DNA from: a candidate division CSSED10-310 bacterium
GTDB lineage: Bacteria; CSSED10-310; JAFGJC01
Direction: 5' to 3'
Assembly (NCBI GenBank): GCA_016927905.1
Contig: JAFGLW010000012.1
Location: 1 to 64,000 of the forward strand
Length of the DNA stretch: 64,000 nt
Part shown: piece after piece, positions 20,598 through 29,688 of the stretch
Numbering within the stretch: the first letter of the stretch is position 1
Layout: the number at the start of each line of letters is the position of its first letter
Translations under genes and position numbers: made by a program
The notes under the pieces: generated by a model
Databases searched by the model: none
Seen by the model: the letters and a program-made list of their open reading frames with translations, nothing else
Told to the model about the DNA's origin: nothing

Positions 20598-22247
20598 ATG
20601 AGCAATGTGATGTTGGTGGTGCGGGACGGCTGGGGATACAGCGAAAAAACGGAAGGGAATGCGATATATCATGCGAATAAACCGTTCGATGATTATTTGT
20701 TGAATCACACCCGGCAAGCGCTGTTGTCATGCCATGGGGAAAATGTCGGTCTTCCGCCCGGATTTCAGGGTTCGAGCGAGGTCGGGCACATGAATATGGG
20801 CGCGGGAAGAATTGTGGAGCAGGAAGTTACGCGGATATTCCGGGCGATTCAGGAAGGATCGATATTTAAAACGCGTACGTTCCAGGCCATTGAAATGTTT
20901 TTGAGCATGGACGCACCCGCTCTGCATTTTTTCGGATTGCTGCAGGATGAAGGCGTCCACGCCCACCAGGAACATCTGTTCCAACTGCTCCGGCATTTCC
21001 GGCCGAAGTTCAAGGGGATAAAAATCTGGATCCATCCGATTGCGGACGGCAGAGATACGCCTCCCCGAAGCTTCAATAAGTTTCTGGATCGTCTTCTACG
21101 GGAGATCCGGTCGTATGAAGATATCGAGATCGGAACGGTATGGGGCAGGTATTACGGTATGGACAGGGGAAAGAACTGGAATCTCATCGATATCGCGTAT
21201 CGGGCGATGGTCCACGGGGAAGGTGAAAAAACGGATGATTTCAAGACGGCGGTTTCGAGGGCATATGCGGAGGATCAAACGCCGGACGGCGTGCCGATGT
21301 TCGATGAATATATCAAACCGCTGGTGAATTCAGGATATCCGGGCATGCATCCCGGCGACATCATTATCAACTTCAATTACCGCCAGGACCGGGCCATTCA
21401 GATTTCCAGGGCGTTTGTTGATTCCACCTGTCCTGTTTACCGGGATATTTCGTCGTTGGTACATTATTACGGATTGACACGATATTACAACGAATTCGAT
21501 CGCAACATCATCCCGCCCATCGAAGAAGGTGGGTCCATGCAGCGGATTCTGGGAGAAGTTCTATCGGATTCGGGGCACAGCCAGTTGAGAATATCCGAAA
21601 CCCAGAAATTCCGGCATATCACCTCGTTTTTCAACGGGAAATTGACCGAGCCTTTCCCCGGGGAGGAACAGGTGGAAATCCCGAGCCGGTATGATCCATC
21701 GAGTTTCGCATCTCACCCGGAGATGAATGCCCGGGAGGTAACCGAGGAGCTGCTCGAGCGGCTGAATCGCGGATACCGGTTCATATTGGTTAATTACGCC
21801 AACTGCGACATGGTCGGACATACGGGAGATTTCGATGCGGCCCGCCGGGCTGCGGGTATTGTGGACGAGAATGTTCGGATTGTTTCGGATAGAGCGCTGG
21901 AACTGGGGTATACGGTTCTGGTCACGGCGGATCATGGCAACGCCGAACAGATGCTGGATGAAAACGGAGAACCCAAAACATCCCACACCGTGAACCCAGT
22001 CAAGCTGCATCTGTTGTCCCGTCCCGGAGCGTATCGGTTCGGTGCTCGAGAGGGCATCCTGTCCGACGTGGCCCCGCTGATTCTGAAAATCATGGGTCTT
22101 CCAATACCTGCAGAAATGACGTCGGACCGGTTGGCCAGACAATTGGTCCCGGAACGTGACCGATCTCAATCGCCAAAGATTTTCTCAGGCCGGAGATTGA
22201 AATCCGGGAAAAACGGATCCGGATTTTCCGGGCCGGCGAAATCCTGA
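20598..22247 (+). CDS. gpmI: 2,3-bisphosphoglycerate-independent phosphoglycerate mutase
   Basis: 549 residues. It interconverts 3- and 2-phosphoglycerate in glycolysis/gluconeogenesis using two Mn ions and a phosphoserine. Conserved features: VVRDGWG near the start, catalytic S60 in G-S-S-E-V-G-H (most family members have N before this serine), H-x-x-x-D-G-R-D-T-P-P region, and the metal ligands in TADHGNAEQM. The last ~27 codons overlap the leftward radical SAM gene by 82 bp. This C-terminal tail (rich in K, R, S, G) has no counterpart I recognise in the family. Confidence 0.95.
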   Translation: MSNVMLVVRDGWGYSEKTEGNAIYHANKPFDDYLLNHTRQALLSCHGENVGLPPGFQGSSEVGHMNMGAGRIVEQEVTRIFRAIQEGSIFKTRTFQAIEMFLSMDAPALHFFGLLQDEGVHAHQEHLFQLLRHFRPKFKGIKIWIHPIADGRDTPPRSFNKFLDRLLREIRSYEDIEIGTVWGRYYGMDRGKNWNLIDIAYRAMVHGEGEKTDDFKTAVSRAYAEDQTPDGVPMFDEYIKPLVNSGYPGMHPGDIIINFNYRQDRAIQISRAFVDSTCPVYRDISSLVHYYGLTRYYNEFDRNIIPPIEEGGSMQRILGEVLSDSGHSQLRISETQKFRHITSFFNGKLTEPFPGEEQVEIPSRYDPSSFASHPEMNAREVTEELLERLNRGYRFILVNYANCDMVGHTGDFDAARRAAGIVDENVRIVSDRALELGYTVLVTADHGNAEQMLDENGEPKTSHTVNPVKLHLLSRPGAYRFGAREGILSDVAPLILKIMGLPIPAEMTSDRLARQLVPERDRSQSPKIFSGRRLKSGKNGSGFSGPAKS

Positions 22248-23125
22248 AAATAGCCGTTTTTCAGTGCGGATTCCCGGAACGATTCAACCGCCTGGTCATA
22301 TTCCTCACAAGACAGCGGTTCATTGATCATGGAATGATCGGCTGCGCGGAACAGAGGTCGGTACTGCGCCATGACACTGACCGGAATTTCCGGATCGATA
22401 CCGGCCAATATCCTGAAGACCTTCCGGGTTCCGGATAATCCGTTGGGCAAAACGAGGTGCCGGACCAGCAACCCGGATACTGCCTTGTCGTTTTCGATCT
22501 TAAGCGGTCCGACCTGATCGGCCATGATACGGATGGCGGTTTCGGCAGTATCGACATACCCGGGAAGCCCGGAAAGAGACTCCGCCCACAGATCTTCCCC
22601 GTACTTGAAATCCGGCAGATAGATATCGACGATGCCGTCCAGGACGCTGAGTGTGTCGGGGGGGATGTACCCGTTGGTGTTGTAGACGAGCGGCAGATCG
22701 AGACCCAGTTCAAGTGCGCCCGCCAGAGCATCGAGCGCGAAAGGCAACTGAGGTGTCGGCGTCACCCAGTTGATATTGCATGCGCCCTGCCGTTGCAGGG
22801 CGAGCATCTTCTCGGACAGGTCCCGCGGGCGCATAACGGTGCCGCAGCGCAACTGGCTGATCTGGTAATTCTGGCAAAAAACACACCGGGCGTTACATCC
22901 GGAAAAGAAAACGGCCCCGGAACCCGCGCCGCAGTTCAGCGGCGGTTCCTCTCCCTTGTGAAGCAGAACCGGTCCGAGCGTCAGGGTACCGCCCAGGCCG
23001 CACCGCCCCGTCAATCCGGTACGACGGGAAACTCCGCATCGGAACGGGCACAGGGTGCAGGAATCGAGCTGTTGTTCCAGTATCCGGGCCCGATGCCGGA
23101 TTTCTGAGGATGCGAGAACGGGCAG
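22166..23125 (-). CDS. PflA-like radical SAM Fe-S protein (COG1313/PflX type)
   Basis: About 319 residues if translation starts at CTG 23125. The radical SAM cluster motif CNARCVFC is followed by QNYQISQ, as in the PflX/COG1313 group of glycyl-radical-activase homologues. The TTG at 23014 would cut off an N-terminal cysteine region C-x-L-C-P-x-R-C-G-V-x-R that belongs to the family, so the true start lies upstream. No ATG, GTG or TTG exists between the in-frame TAG at 23135 and that motif. AGGA overlapping this TAG stands 7 bases before the CTG, which makes coupled CTG initiation plausible. The start is an inference; the family call is firm. The target protein is unknown; no glycyl radical enzyme is visible nearby. 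Confidence 0.82.
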   Translation of the reverse strand: MPVLASSEIRHRARILEQQLDSCTLCPFRCGVSRRTGLTGRCGLGGTLTLGPVLLHKGEEPPLNCGAGSGAVFFSGCNARCVFCQNYQISQLRCGTVMRPRDLSEKMLALQRQGACNINWVTPTPQLPFALDALAGALELGLDLPLVYNTNGYIPPDTLSVLDGIVDIYLPDFKYGEDLWAESLSGLPGYVDTAETAIRIMADQVGPLKIENDKAVSGLLVRHLVLPNGLSGTRKVFRILAGIDPEIPVSVMAQYRPLFRAADHSMINEPLSCEEYDQAVESFRESALKNGYFQDFAGPENPDPFFPDFNLRPEKIFGD

Positions 23126-23134
23126 GGCAGGGTC

Positions 23135-23305
23135 CTATTCTTCTTTTTTCTTCTTTTTGGGTGTCTTTACGACGGCGGGTTCCGGGGGATGAATGGGAAA
23201 CGGCGGTGTTGTGCCCTGATTTCTCTCCCGCCTCTTCCGCTCTTTCCCCGCATTTCGCTTTCTCTGTTCCCGCTTGATTTTGAGTTTATGGGTGTTCGAA
23301 GCCAC
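23135..23305 (-). CDS. Small basic protein, 56 residues
   Basis: GTG at 23305 with a strong AAAGGAG nine bases upstream opens a 56-codon frame ending TAG at 23135. The product is highly charged: NTHKLKIKREQRKRNAGKER, then R-R-E-R-N-Q-G-T-T-P-P-F-P-I-H-P, and a lysine-rich end (K-K-K-K-K-E-E). The combination of a basic helix and a short TTPxFPIHP segment looks conserved rather than random, and suggests nucleic-acid or ribosome binding, but I know no function. It is just upstream of, and in the same frame as, the radical SAM gene. Confidence 0.7.
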   Translation of the reverse strand: MASNTHKLKIKREQRKRNAGKERKRRERNQGTTPPFPIHPPEPAVVKTPKKKKKEE

Positions 23306-23483
23306 GGCGTTGTTCTCCTTTGGAATTGAAAAAATTAACCGGTAACCGTTCGACTGCGGAAGATAACATGATTCTGTATTGGTTTACAATCACCGGGAGT
23401 CAAGAAAACGAGATGGATTGAGATTATGAAGTGCGGAAAGAAGGGAGTTTTTCAGAAGGCGGATATCGGCGATGCGGGGGAAT
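23306..23483. other. Short intergenic region
   Basis: 178 bp between the small basic protein gene and the end of hutI. It contains the ribosome binding site of the small gene near 23315-23321. No hairpin terminator for hutI was found. Confidence 0.4.
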
Positions 23484-24761
23484 TCAAGGGAAGGATTGAA
23501 AACAGAAGTTTCGGACGACCGGAATTCCTCCGCAAAAGACATGACGGACATGGTTGTGCCCGAAATGATAGGGAATCATTGAATAAGCGGGGGTGTCCAG
23601 TATGATCAGATCAGCGCGTTTGCCCGGTTCGATGCTTCCGCACACCGTTCCCCGTCCGGCTGCAAAGGCGGCATTCAGAGTGCACGCACTGATGGCTTCC
23701 TGGATGGTCATCCGGCATTGTGTGCAGGCAATGGTCATGATCAGCGGAAGATTTTGGGACATGCAGGATCCGGGGTTGAAATCGGTGGACAGTGCGATGG
23801 TCATTCCGCTGTCTATCATTTTTCTTGCCGGGGCATAGCGGTTCAATCCCAGAAAGAACACTGCGCCGGGCAGAAGCACTCCGATCGTACCACTCCGTAT
23901 CAGGGCATGGATGCCGTCATCGTCGATGTAATCGAGATGATCGGCGGATACCGCATTCAATTCAGCAGCCAGAACGGTTCCGCCGCTGTTGCTCAACTGT
24001 TCCGCATGTATTTTCGGGGAAAGACCGTGAAGCAGACCGGTATTCAAAACCCGCCGGGCTTCTTCGACAGAAAATACACCCTTTTCGCAGAACACATCAC
24101 AGAATTCCGCCAACCCTTCCCGGGCAACCCGGGGTATCATCTCCTCGCACACCAGGTCCAGGTATTCCCTGCGGCCGGTTTTCGGAGGAATTTCGTGAGC
24201 GCCCAGGAATGTTCGGGGCAGTTCCATGTTCATTTCGGACCGCAGATCCCGGGCTGCCCGGAGAATCTTCAATTCCGATTCGGTATCCAGGCCATATCCG
24301 CTTTTGATTTCATGCGCGGTGACTCCAAAGGAAAAACCTTCCCGGATACGCTGCCTGCCGGCAGCGACAAGATCGGCGACGGATGCCGCGCGGGTTGCCC
24401 GGACCGTGCTCTTGATGCCCCCGCCCGCAGCCGCGATTTCCATGTAGGGAACGCCGGCGATTTTCTGCGCGAATTCGTTTTCACGGGAACCGGCGAAGAT
24501 CAAATGAGTATGGCAATCCACCAGGCCCGGCAGAATCGCGCCGTTTTCGGCATCGACATGAACGGCATCCGGTTCAATCGAAACATAACGATCCATATCT
24601 GTTTCGGGTCCGACCCAGACGATTCTGCCCCGGTTGCATGCCACCGCTCCCCGGGGGATGATTTCCAGATTCGACATCTCCTTCCCGCGCTTGGGCCGCC
24701 CGTTGCCGGATACCGTTATGATTTCCGCTGTATTGGTGATTACCAGGTCCGCTTGTTTCAT
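23484..24761 (-). CDS. hutI: Imidazolonepropionase
   Basis: 425 residues from the ATG at 24761, preceded by GAGGAGGTATTC; the longer open frame upstream crosses into the divergent promoter region. It hydrolyses imidazolone-5-propionate to formiminoglutamate in histidine breakdown. Amidohydrolase features: metal ligands in D-C-H-T-H-L, the H-E-I-K-S-G-Y-G-L region, L-G-A-H-E, and S-T-D-F-N-P-G-S-C with the catalytic aspartate. The N-terminus has a slight extension relative to the compact family. No hutU, hutH or hutG is adjacent, so the pathway partners must be elsewhere or absent. Confidence 0.95.
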   Translation of the reverse strand: MKQADLVITNTAEIITVSGNGRPKRGKEMSNLEIIPRGAVACNRGRIVWVGPETDMDRYVSIEPDAVHVDAENGAILPGLVDCHTHLIFAGSRENEFAQKIAGVPYMEIAAAGGGIKSTVRATRAASVADLVAAGRQRIREGFSFGVTAHEIKSGYGLDTESELKILRAARDLRSEMNMELPRTFLGAHEIPPKTGRREYLDLVCEEMIPRVAREGLAEFCDVFCEKGVFSVEEARRVLNTGLLHGLSPKIHAEQLSNSGGTVLAAELNAVSADHLDYIDDDGIHALIRSGTIGVLLPGAVFFLGLNRYAPARKMIDSGMTIALSTDFNPGSCMSQNLPLIMTIACTQCRMTIQEAISACTLNAAFAAGRGTVCGSIEPGKRADLIILDTPAYSMIPYHFGHNHVRHVFCGGIPVVRNFCFQSFP

Positions 24762-24825
24762 GAATACCTCCTCACCGGACATTTTAAATCTTCCACCCGG
24801 AATGTTAAAGGTGGCGGGCATTCGA

Positions 24826-24854
24826 TTGACCGGCAGGAAACGCTCTGCTAAGTT
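24826..24854 (+). promoter_or_regulatory. Possible promoter of the UDP-xylose synthase operon
   Basis: TTGACC (24826-24831) and TAAGTT (24849-24854) are 17 bp apart, 46 bp before the ATG. The same TAAGTT hexamer at the same spacing occurs before the DtxR/FeoA gene (62631-62636). Confidence 0.4.
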
Positions 24855-24899
24855 GGCATAAAATCCGGTGTTTGGAAAAGAAGGCAAAGGAGGTTGGAG

Positions 24900-25838
24900 A
24901 TGCGCATTCTGGTCACGGGAGGAGCGGGTTTTCTGGGTTCCCATCTGTGCGAGCGTCTTCTTGCCGAAGGGCATGAAGTGATCGCCATGGACAACCTCAT
25001 CACCGGCGATGTGGCGAATATCGAACAGATCCGGAACGACGGATTTCTCTTTATAAAACAGGATGTGACCAATTATATCTATATTGACGGCCCGCTGGAC
25101 GCCATCCTGCATTTCGCCTCCCCGGCAAGCCCCGTCGATTACCTGGAACTGCCCATCCAGACGCTGAAAGTGGGTTCCCTGGGAACCCACAAGGCGCTGG
25201 GATTGGCCAAAGCGAAAAAGGCACGATTTCTGTTGGCGTCAACGTCAGAAGTGTACGGGGACCCGCTGATTCATCCCCAGAAGGAAAGTTACTGGGGAAA
25301 TGTCAATCCGGTGGGTCCCAGGGGTGTTTACGACGAGGCCAAACGGTTTGCCGAGGCATTGACCATGGCCTATCACCGGTACCATGGCGTGGACACCCGC
25401 ATCGTCAGGATTTTCAACACCTACGGACCCCGGATGAGAATCAACGATGGGCGGGTCGTTCCCACATTTATCGCCCAGGCTCTGGAAGGCAATCCGCTGA
25501 CCGTTTTCGGCGATGGGACTCAGACCCGCAGCTTCTGCTATGTTGATGACCTGATCGAAGGGATCTATCGGCTCCTGATGTCGGATTGCCACGATCCGGT
25601 CAATATCGGGAATCCTTCCGAAATGACCATTCTGGATTTTGCCGGTATAATCCTGAAACTGGTCGGGCGGCCGGAAGAGATCCTTTTCAAACCACTTCCG
25701 GTCGACGATCCAAAGGTGCGCCAGCCCGATATCTCCAGGGCGAAAGAACTGCTTTCTTGGGAACCGGTCATTTCCCTCGAAACGGGATTGAAACGGACAA
25801 TCGAGTATTTTTCAGCCAGAGCCAGACATCGTGAATGA
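24900..25838 (+). CDS. UDP-glucuronate decarboxylase (UDP-xylose synthase) type SDR
   Basis: 312 residues from ATG 24900, preceded by AAAGGAGG; a TTG two codons earlier is less likely. It converts UDP-glucuronate to UDP-xylose with bound NAD. Extended SDR features: [10 protein letters not shown] for [12 protein letters not shown], catalytic Y-D-E-A-K, and the family blocks [14 protein letters not shown] and [16 protein letters not shown]. These favour the decarboxylase over dTDP-glucose 4,6-dehydratase. The stop overlaps the start of a polytopic glycosyltransferase-like gene by 4 bp (ATGA), so the pair probably serves cell-surface glycan synthesis. Confidence 0.88.
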   Translation: MRILVTGGAGFLGSHLCERLLAEGHEVIAMDNLITGDVANIEQIRNDGFLFIKQDVTNYIYIDGPLDAILHFASPASPVDYLELPIQTLKVGSLGTHKALGLAKAKKARFLLASTSEVYGDPLIHPQKESYWGNVNPVGPRGVYDEAKRFAEALTMAYHRYHGVDTRIVRIFNTYGPRMRINDGRVVPTFIAQALEGNPLTVFGDGTQTRSFCYVDDLIEGIYRLLMSDCHDPVNIGNPSEMTILDFAGIILKLVGRPEEILFKPLPVDDPKVRQPDISRAKELLSWEPVISLETGLKRTIEYFSARARHRE

Positions 25839-27355
25839 CGACAGGCAGCCGGTTCCGGCAGTTTAGCCTTCTTCTGGCTCTCGCCATTCTTTCGGCGGGC
25901 TGGGGTTTATATCTTGCGGTCAATCTGCCGGAAAAACCGTACCTGGATTATGACGAAGCGATTCACGGGGGCGCCGGCATCATTGTTCACGATTTTATTT
26001 TCGATCGGATTCACGGTACCCGTTACGCCGACCGTTCCTATCATTATTTCAATGCAGGTCTCATCTACTGGCCGTTCGTGCACGGAGTTTTCCTGGGCAT
26101 CTGGTACTGCCTGTTCGGACTGGGCATCCATTCCGCCCAGGTGTTTTCCATCGCCGTTTCCGCTTTGGCTCTGATCGTCCTGTTCCGGCTGGGAATGCGG
26201 CATTTCGGGTTGTTTCCCGCTGCGACCGGAACGGTTGTCCTTTCGTTATACGGTCCGTTCATCGTTTTATCCCGGACCATCATGCTGGATACGATGCAGT
26301 TTTTATGGTTGACAGTTGTTCTGGGGATCATTCTTGATCATCTGCCAGAAGGCTTTCCGGCTCCAGCCCGCAGAGCGCGTATCCCCCTGATCGGACTGTT
26401 CGGTGCCGTTTTTCTGCTTTCGTTCACCCGAATCACGGGATGGGTGCTCGGCTGGGGTGGAGCTGCAACCTATTGTCTGTATTTGGCAATCCGCCGGAAA
26501 TCACTCGGAGTGTTTCGCGGCTGCCCGGGGAATCGGATCTGGTCGGTGTTCATTCTTGTTCTGGCAATCGTGGCGGGATTCTATCTCTTCGTCCATATCG
26601 CGCTGGATTACGACATTATCGCGGCTTATGGGGAGCAGCAAAAACAGGCGCGGCCGGAGACGCGGGCTGAGGGATTGATCCGGTATCCCGGACTCATAGT
26701 GGAATCGTTCAACGGCTTCTGGATGGTTTTAGGATTCATGGTGCTGATACACATCGGTGGGTTGGTATCACGAAACCGAAAACTCAATTTCCTGTCCTGT
26801 CATATGATCTTCTGCTGGATATTGTTCCAGTTCATCCACTTGAAAAAATTGAGATTTCTGCTTCCGTGGTTCGGTTTCATGGGTTTGTTGACTGCAGCGG
26901 TGATTGTTGAATGGCTGCCGGCGGGCAGGCGGAAGTGGGTGCATGCGGTTTCGTCCGTGCTGGTGATCGCAGGGTTTGGAGCGATGCACATCCGCCATGG
27001 GTATGCATGCCGGACCCGGAACACTTCCGGGATGGGGCAGGCCGTTCAATGCGTATTGCGGAACAGGTTGTACGGACAAAGCGTGATGGTGCGGTCATAC
27101 GCCGCCGAATACCATGTTCTCATCCTGGACCGGCCGCCAAGCATTGCCCATTTGAACAATTTTCAGGTCAGCAAGGCCAATCCTTTCGCCCCGGAGTTCA
27201 TTATAGCCGAAAAAAACAGCCAGCTCGATTTCAGCGAAGAGTTCATAGAATATCTGGAAACGTCCGGGGACTGGCGGTTGATCGGAGAATTTCACGGGGA
27301 TGAAACCTGCCGGGTCTTCAGGAAAAACACACCCAAAACGGTGACGTTCGAATAA
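25835..27355 (+). CDS. GT39/ArnT-like polytopic glycosyltransferase
   Basis: 506 residues with about ten hydrophobic segments. After the first membrane segment the periplasmic loop carries [10 protein letters not shown], the acidic D-E motif of the PMT/ArnT (GT-C) fold that uses lipid-linked sugar donors. The C-terminal part (from about 410) is soluble and ends in an aromatic-rich domain. It starts within the uxs stop codon and is therefore translationally coupled. It may transfer a pentose or hexose from a polyprenyl carrier to a surface acceptor; donor and acceptor cannot be read. Confidence 0.75.
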   Translation: MTTGSRFRQFSLLLALAILSAGWGLYLAVNLPEKPYLDYDEAIHGGAGIIVHDFIFDRIHGTRYADRSYHYFNAGLIYWPFVHGVFLGIWYCLFGLGIHSAQVFSIAVSALALIVLFRLGMRHFGLFPAATGTVVLSLYGPFIVLSRTIMLDTMQFLWLTVVLGIILDHLPEGFPAPARRARIPLIGLFGAVFLLSFTRITGWVLGWGGAATYCLYLAIRRKSLGVFRGCPGNRIWSVFILVLAIVAGFYLFVHIALDYDIIAAYGEQQKQARPETRAEGLIRYPGLIVESFNGFWMVLGFMVLIHIGGLVSRNRKLNFLSCHMIFCWILFQFIHLKKLRFLLPWFGFMGLLTAAVIVEWLPAGRRKWVHAVSSVLVIAGFGAMHIRHGYACRTRNTSGMGQAVQCVLRNRLYGQSVMVRSYAAEYHVLILDRPPSIAHLNNFQVSKANPFAPEFIIAEKNSQLDFSEEFIEYLETSGDWRLIGEFHGDETCRVFRKNTPKTVTFE

Positions 27356-27356
27356 T

Positions 27357-28838
27357 CTAGGAATTCAAAAGGAGAACCTGGGTGTTCAGGTATAAATCCA
27401 TGTCCAGCCCGTCGAATCCCAGCCGCCTCGCGACCTCGTCCGCACGGGGTTTCCGACCTTTGCGGTAAAGGGGTATCAAAAACCGGCCGGTACGGGAATT
27501 CCGCCACCAGTCCTGCCCGAAAGTCCGGATACAATATGTTCTCAGTTGAACCTCGAACAACCTGGCCCGGACATAACCTGCAGAATAGAATTCAAGATCG
27601 AAATTCAGATATCCTCCGGTTTCGAACTGGACCGAATGGGCCCGTTCCATGTGGGTTTTATACACCCGGTCCATCCCGGCGGTGGATGCCATGTCGAACA
27701 GCTCGTACTGATACCGGAACTGGGCGATGAGCCTCCTAAGGCGGAGGATGCTCATGAAAGCATTGAACGCCAGGAATTCATCCGGTTCGGTCATTCCGAC
27801 GATATCGTGCAGCCAGTCCATGTTCAGCGTGATGTTCTGGAACAGATAGGCGGTTCCTTCCGTAAATCCGCGGTCTCCCCAGAATTTGAACTCGAAATCA
27901 AGCTCCGGGTGCTCGTGAGTGAAATGAACCGCATGTCCGGTTTCATGGAGAAGGCCGGAATAATCTTCATATCCGCCCAGAGGATACACCGTCAGTCGGA
28001 CATCGGAAGGCGGGTTGACCGCACTGACACAGGCGCGCGGCTTCTTTTTGGGGCGATCCTCCATATCAAACTGTATCTTGTCAAGGTCGAATCCCATGGG
28101 GGATATCGTGTTTTTCAGGGCCGGGATCAATCCGCCGGGCGGGAAATGCCCGTCGAAAACGGAGCACCGGAACAGGGCGGTCAGGTCGGCTTCGTGAGTC
28201 CGGCCGGTCAGGTGTTGTCCGGTAAGGCGGACGAGAAACCGGTCCAGGCTGCGCCGGAACACGTCCTCGGATCGATCAAGAAACCGTTCAGTTTCCAGGT
28301 AAAAGGAGTGAAAATCCCGGTTCTGTGTTTCCCGGCACAGGTCGATGTAATTTTTATAACCGAGGTCGCCGATGGAGCGGAAGAGATCTTCGGTCCATTC
28401 AATTCGTACCGGATTGATCTTCTCATGAATCGCGCGTTCTTTCTTGAATATCATCTCCATGCGCGTGTCACGATCCGGTTCGTTGAGAATTTTGACGCCG
28501 AAACTTCGCAGGGGGATGTCCCGGCCGTCCCAGTTCACGGTTGTTTCGGCTTCCAGTTTCAGTATCTTCTGCTGATGTGCACTGGCCCGGTATTCGAGAA
28601 AACCCAGCGTCAGCGCGCCGTACAGGGCCTGCAGCCGATGTTTTTCTGATGGATTCCGGCTGTTTCTCATTGCGGATTGAACGGTGGTCAGGTTGTTCAG
28701 AGACAGTATTTCAGAATATTTTTCATATAATGACTTGATGTCGATTTCATCCTGAACTCCGATCCAGTTCAGCCAATACAGATCTTCCGATTCGATCAGG
28801 AAAGAATGCAACCGGGTTCTGATTTCCTGTAGATTCAA
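27357..28838 (-). CDS. M3-family-like zinc peptidase
   Basis: 493 residues from TTG 28838 with GGAGG six bases upstream; longer in-frame starts reach into poorly conserved sequence. The zinc motif H-E-T-G-H is near residue 297 with a downstream E-G-T-A-Y that can supply the third ligand. Y-S-G-L-L-H-E-T-G-H-A-V-H fits oligoendopeptidase F/M3-like enzymes. It is probably a cytoplasmic oligopeptidase, as no signal peptide is seen. It converges with the glycosyltransferase gene with 1 bp between the stops. Confidence 0.82.
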   Translation of the reverse strand: MNLQEIRTRLHSFLIESEDLYWLNWIGVQDEIDIKSLYEKYSEILSLNNLTTVQSAMRNSRNPSEKHRLQALYGALTLGFLEYRASAHQQKILKLEAETTVNWDGRDIPLRSFGVKILNEPDRDTRMEMIFKKERAIHEKINPVRIEWTEDLFRSIGDLGYKNYIDLCRETQNRDFHSFYLETERFLDRSEDVFRRSLDRFLVRLTGQHLTGRTHEADLTALFRCSVFDGHFPPGGLIPALKNTISPMGFDLDKIQFDMEDRPKKKPRACVSAVNPPSDVRLTVYPLGGYEDYSGLLHETGHAVHFTHEHPELDFEFKFWGDRGFTEGTAYLFQNITLNMDWLHDIVGMTEPDEFLAFNAFMSILRLRRLIAQFRYQYELFDMASTAGMDRVYKTHMERAHSVQFETGGYLNFDLEFYSAGYVRARLFEVQLRTYCIRTFGQDWWRNSRTGRFLIPLYRKGRKPRADEVARRLGFDGLDMDLYLNTQVLLLNS

Positions 28839-28915
28839 CAGACACCTCCAACCGATGGTTCCAATCAATGAATCAGATGCCGGCCCGAAATCGGACGATA
28901 CCGGGCGGACTGCAT

Positions 28916-29554
28916 CTAGAAAAAGGTCGGCACCCTCTCGTCGCTGATGACAAACGAATATGGTTCCCCGTTTGTTTTTGCATCCAGAAACACCTGATGA
29001 TCCCGCCATCCCGGGAAATCGCGGAGGAGATGATCCAGGACGAAGGAAGCGCATTCGGTCGCATCGGATTTCGGGAAATCGGCATCTTCTTTCACGGTGA
29101 GAACACATTTGTTCCAGCGTTCCTCGATGCCGATATGGATAACCGGCCAGCTCTGTTCCATGAAGATCTTGTTTTTAAAGATTTTTTCCGCTACTTTCCG
29201 GGCGGTGTCCGTATCTCCGGACCACCATTTCGTCTTGCTTTCGATCTGGATGAAGCTGTTGTTCAGCCATCCGATCTGTCCGCTCAGGACATGTTGAACT
29301 TTCGACCAGTCGCCCTGGGTTTCCAATGTCGTGATCTGATCTCCCTGGTTGACCATCCGGAGCGCTTCAGGTTTTTCCATCATTGTTCTGGGTCGATGCT
29401 GGAGGAGATTCGCGTTGATACGGGCAACGGTTACGTTGTTGTCCACGGCATGCGGACCCGGATACGACACTTCGACATCCGGTTTTTCGCTGCATCCCCA
29501 TGAAAACAGGAACAACAGGACGATGAAGATGCCGATATTTACTGCTCTGTTCAT
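28916..29554 (-). CDS. Lipoprotein with bacterial SH3-like domain
   Basis: 212 residues from ATG 29554 (GGGGAG upstream). The N-terminus is a lipoprotein signal with C21 in F-S-W-G-C, slightly off the usual lipobox. Residues about 40-105 look like an SH3b domain (VARINANLLQHRP, V-N-Q-G-D-Q, G-D-W-S-K-V, GQIGWLNNSFI), usual in cell-wall-binding proteins. The C-terminal half is of unknown type. It is divergent from the hydrolase gene at 29689. Confidence 0.75.
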   Translation of the reverse strand: MNRAVNIGIFIVLLFLFSWGCSEKPDVEVSYPGPHAVDNNVTVARINANLLQHRPRTMMEKPEALRMVNQGDQITTLETQGDWSKVQHVLSGQIGWLNNSFIQIESKTKWWSGDTDTARKVAEKIFKNKIFMEQSWPVIHIGIEERWNKCVLTVKEDADFPKSDATECASFVLDHLLRDFPGWRDHQVFLDAKTNGEPYSFVISDERVPTFF

Positions 29555-29688
29555 AGTAAACTCCCCGGGGAAGAGGGTTCCGTTTTCTTGAGGGTAACGG
29601 TTCCGTGTCGGAAGTGTCAAGCGGGGGAGATTGGCGTTGCGTTTGATGCCCGGGAACGATATCATTCGGCGGTTGGTTCCGACTCACT

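Noticed and set aside
23718-24851. 377-codon + strand frame over hutI
   Set aside because: Antisense of hutI; the translated sequence shows no motif.
24762-25190. N-terminal extension of hutI of 143 residues
   Set aside because: A strong ribosome binding site precedes ATG 24761; the extension runs through the divergent promoter region and into the uxs gene and shows no family similarity.
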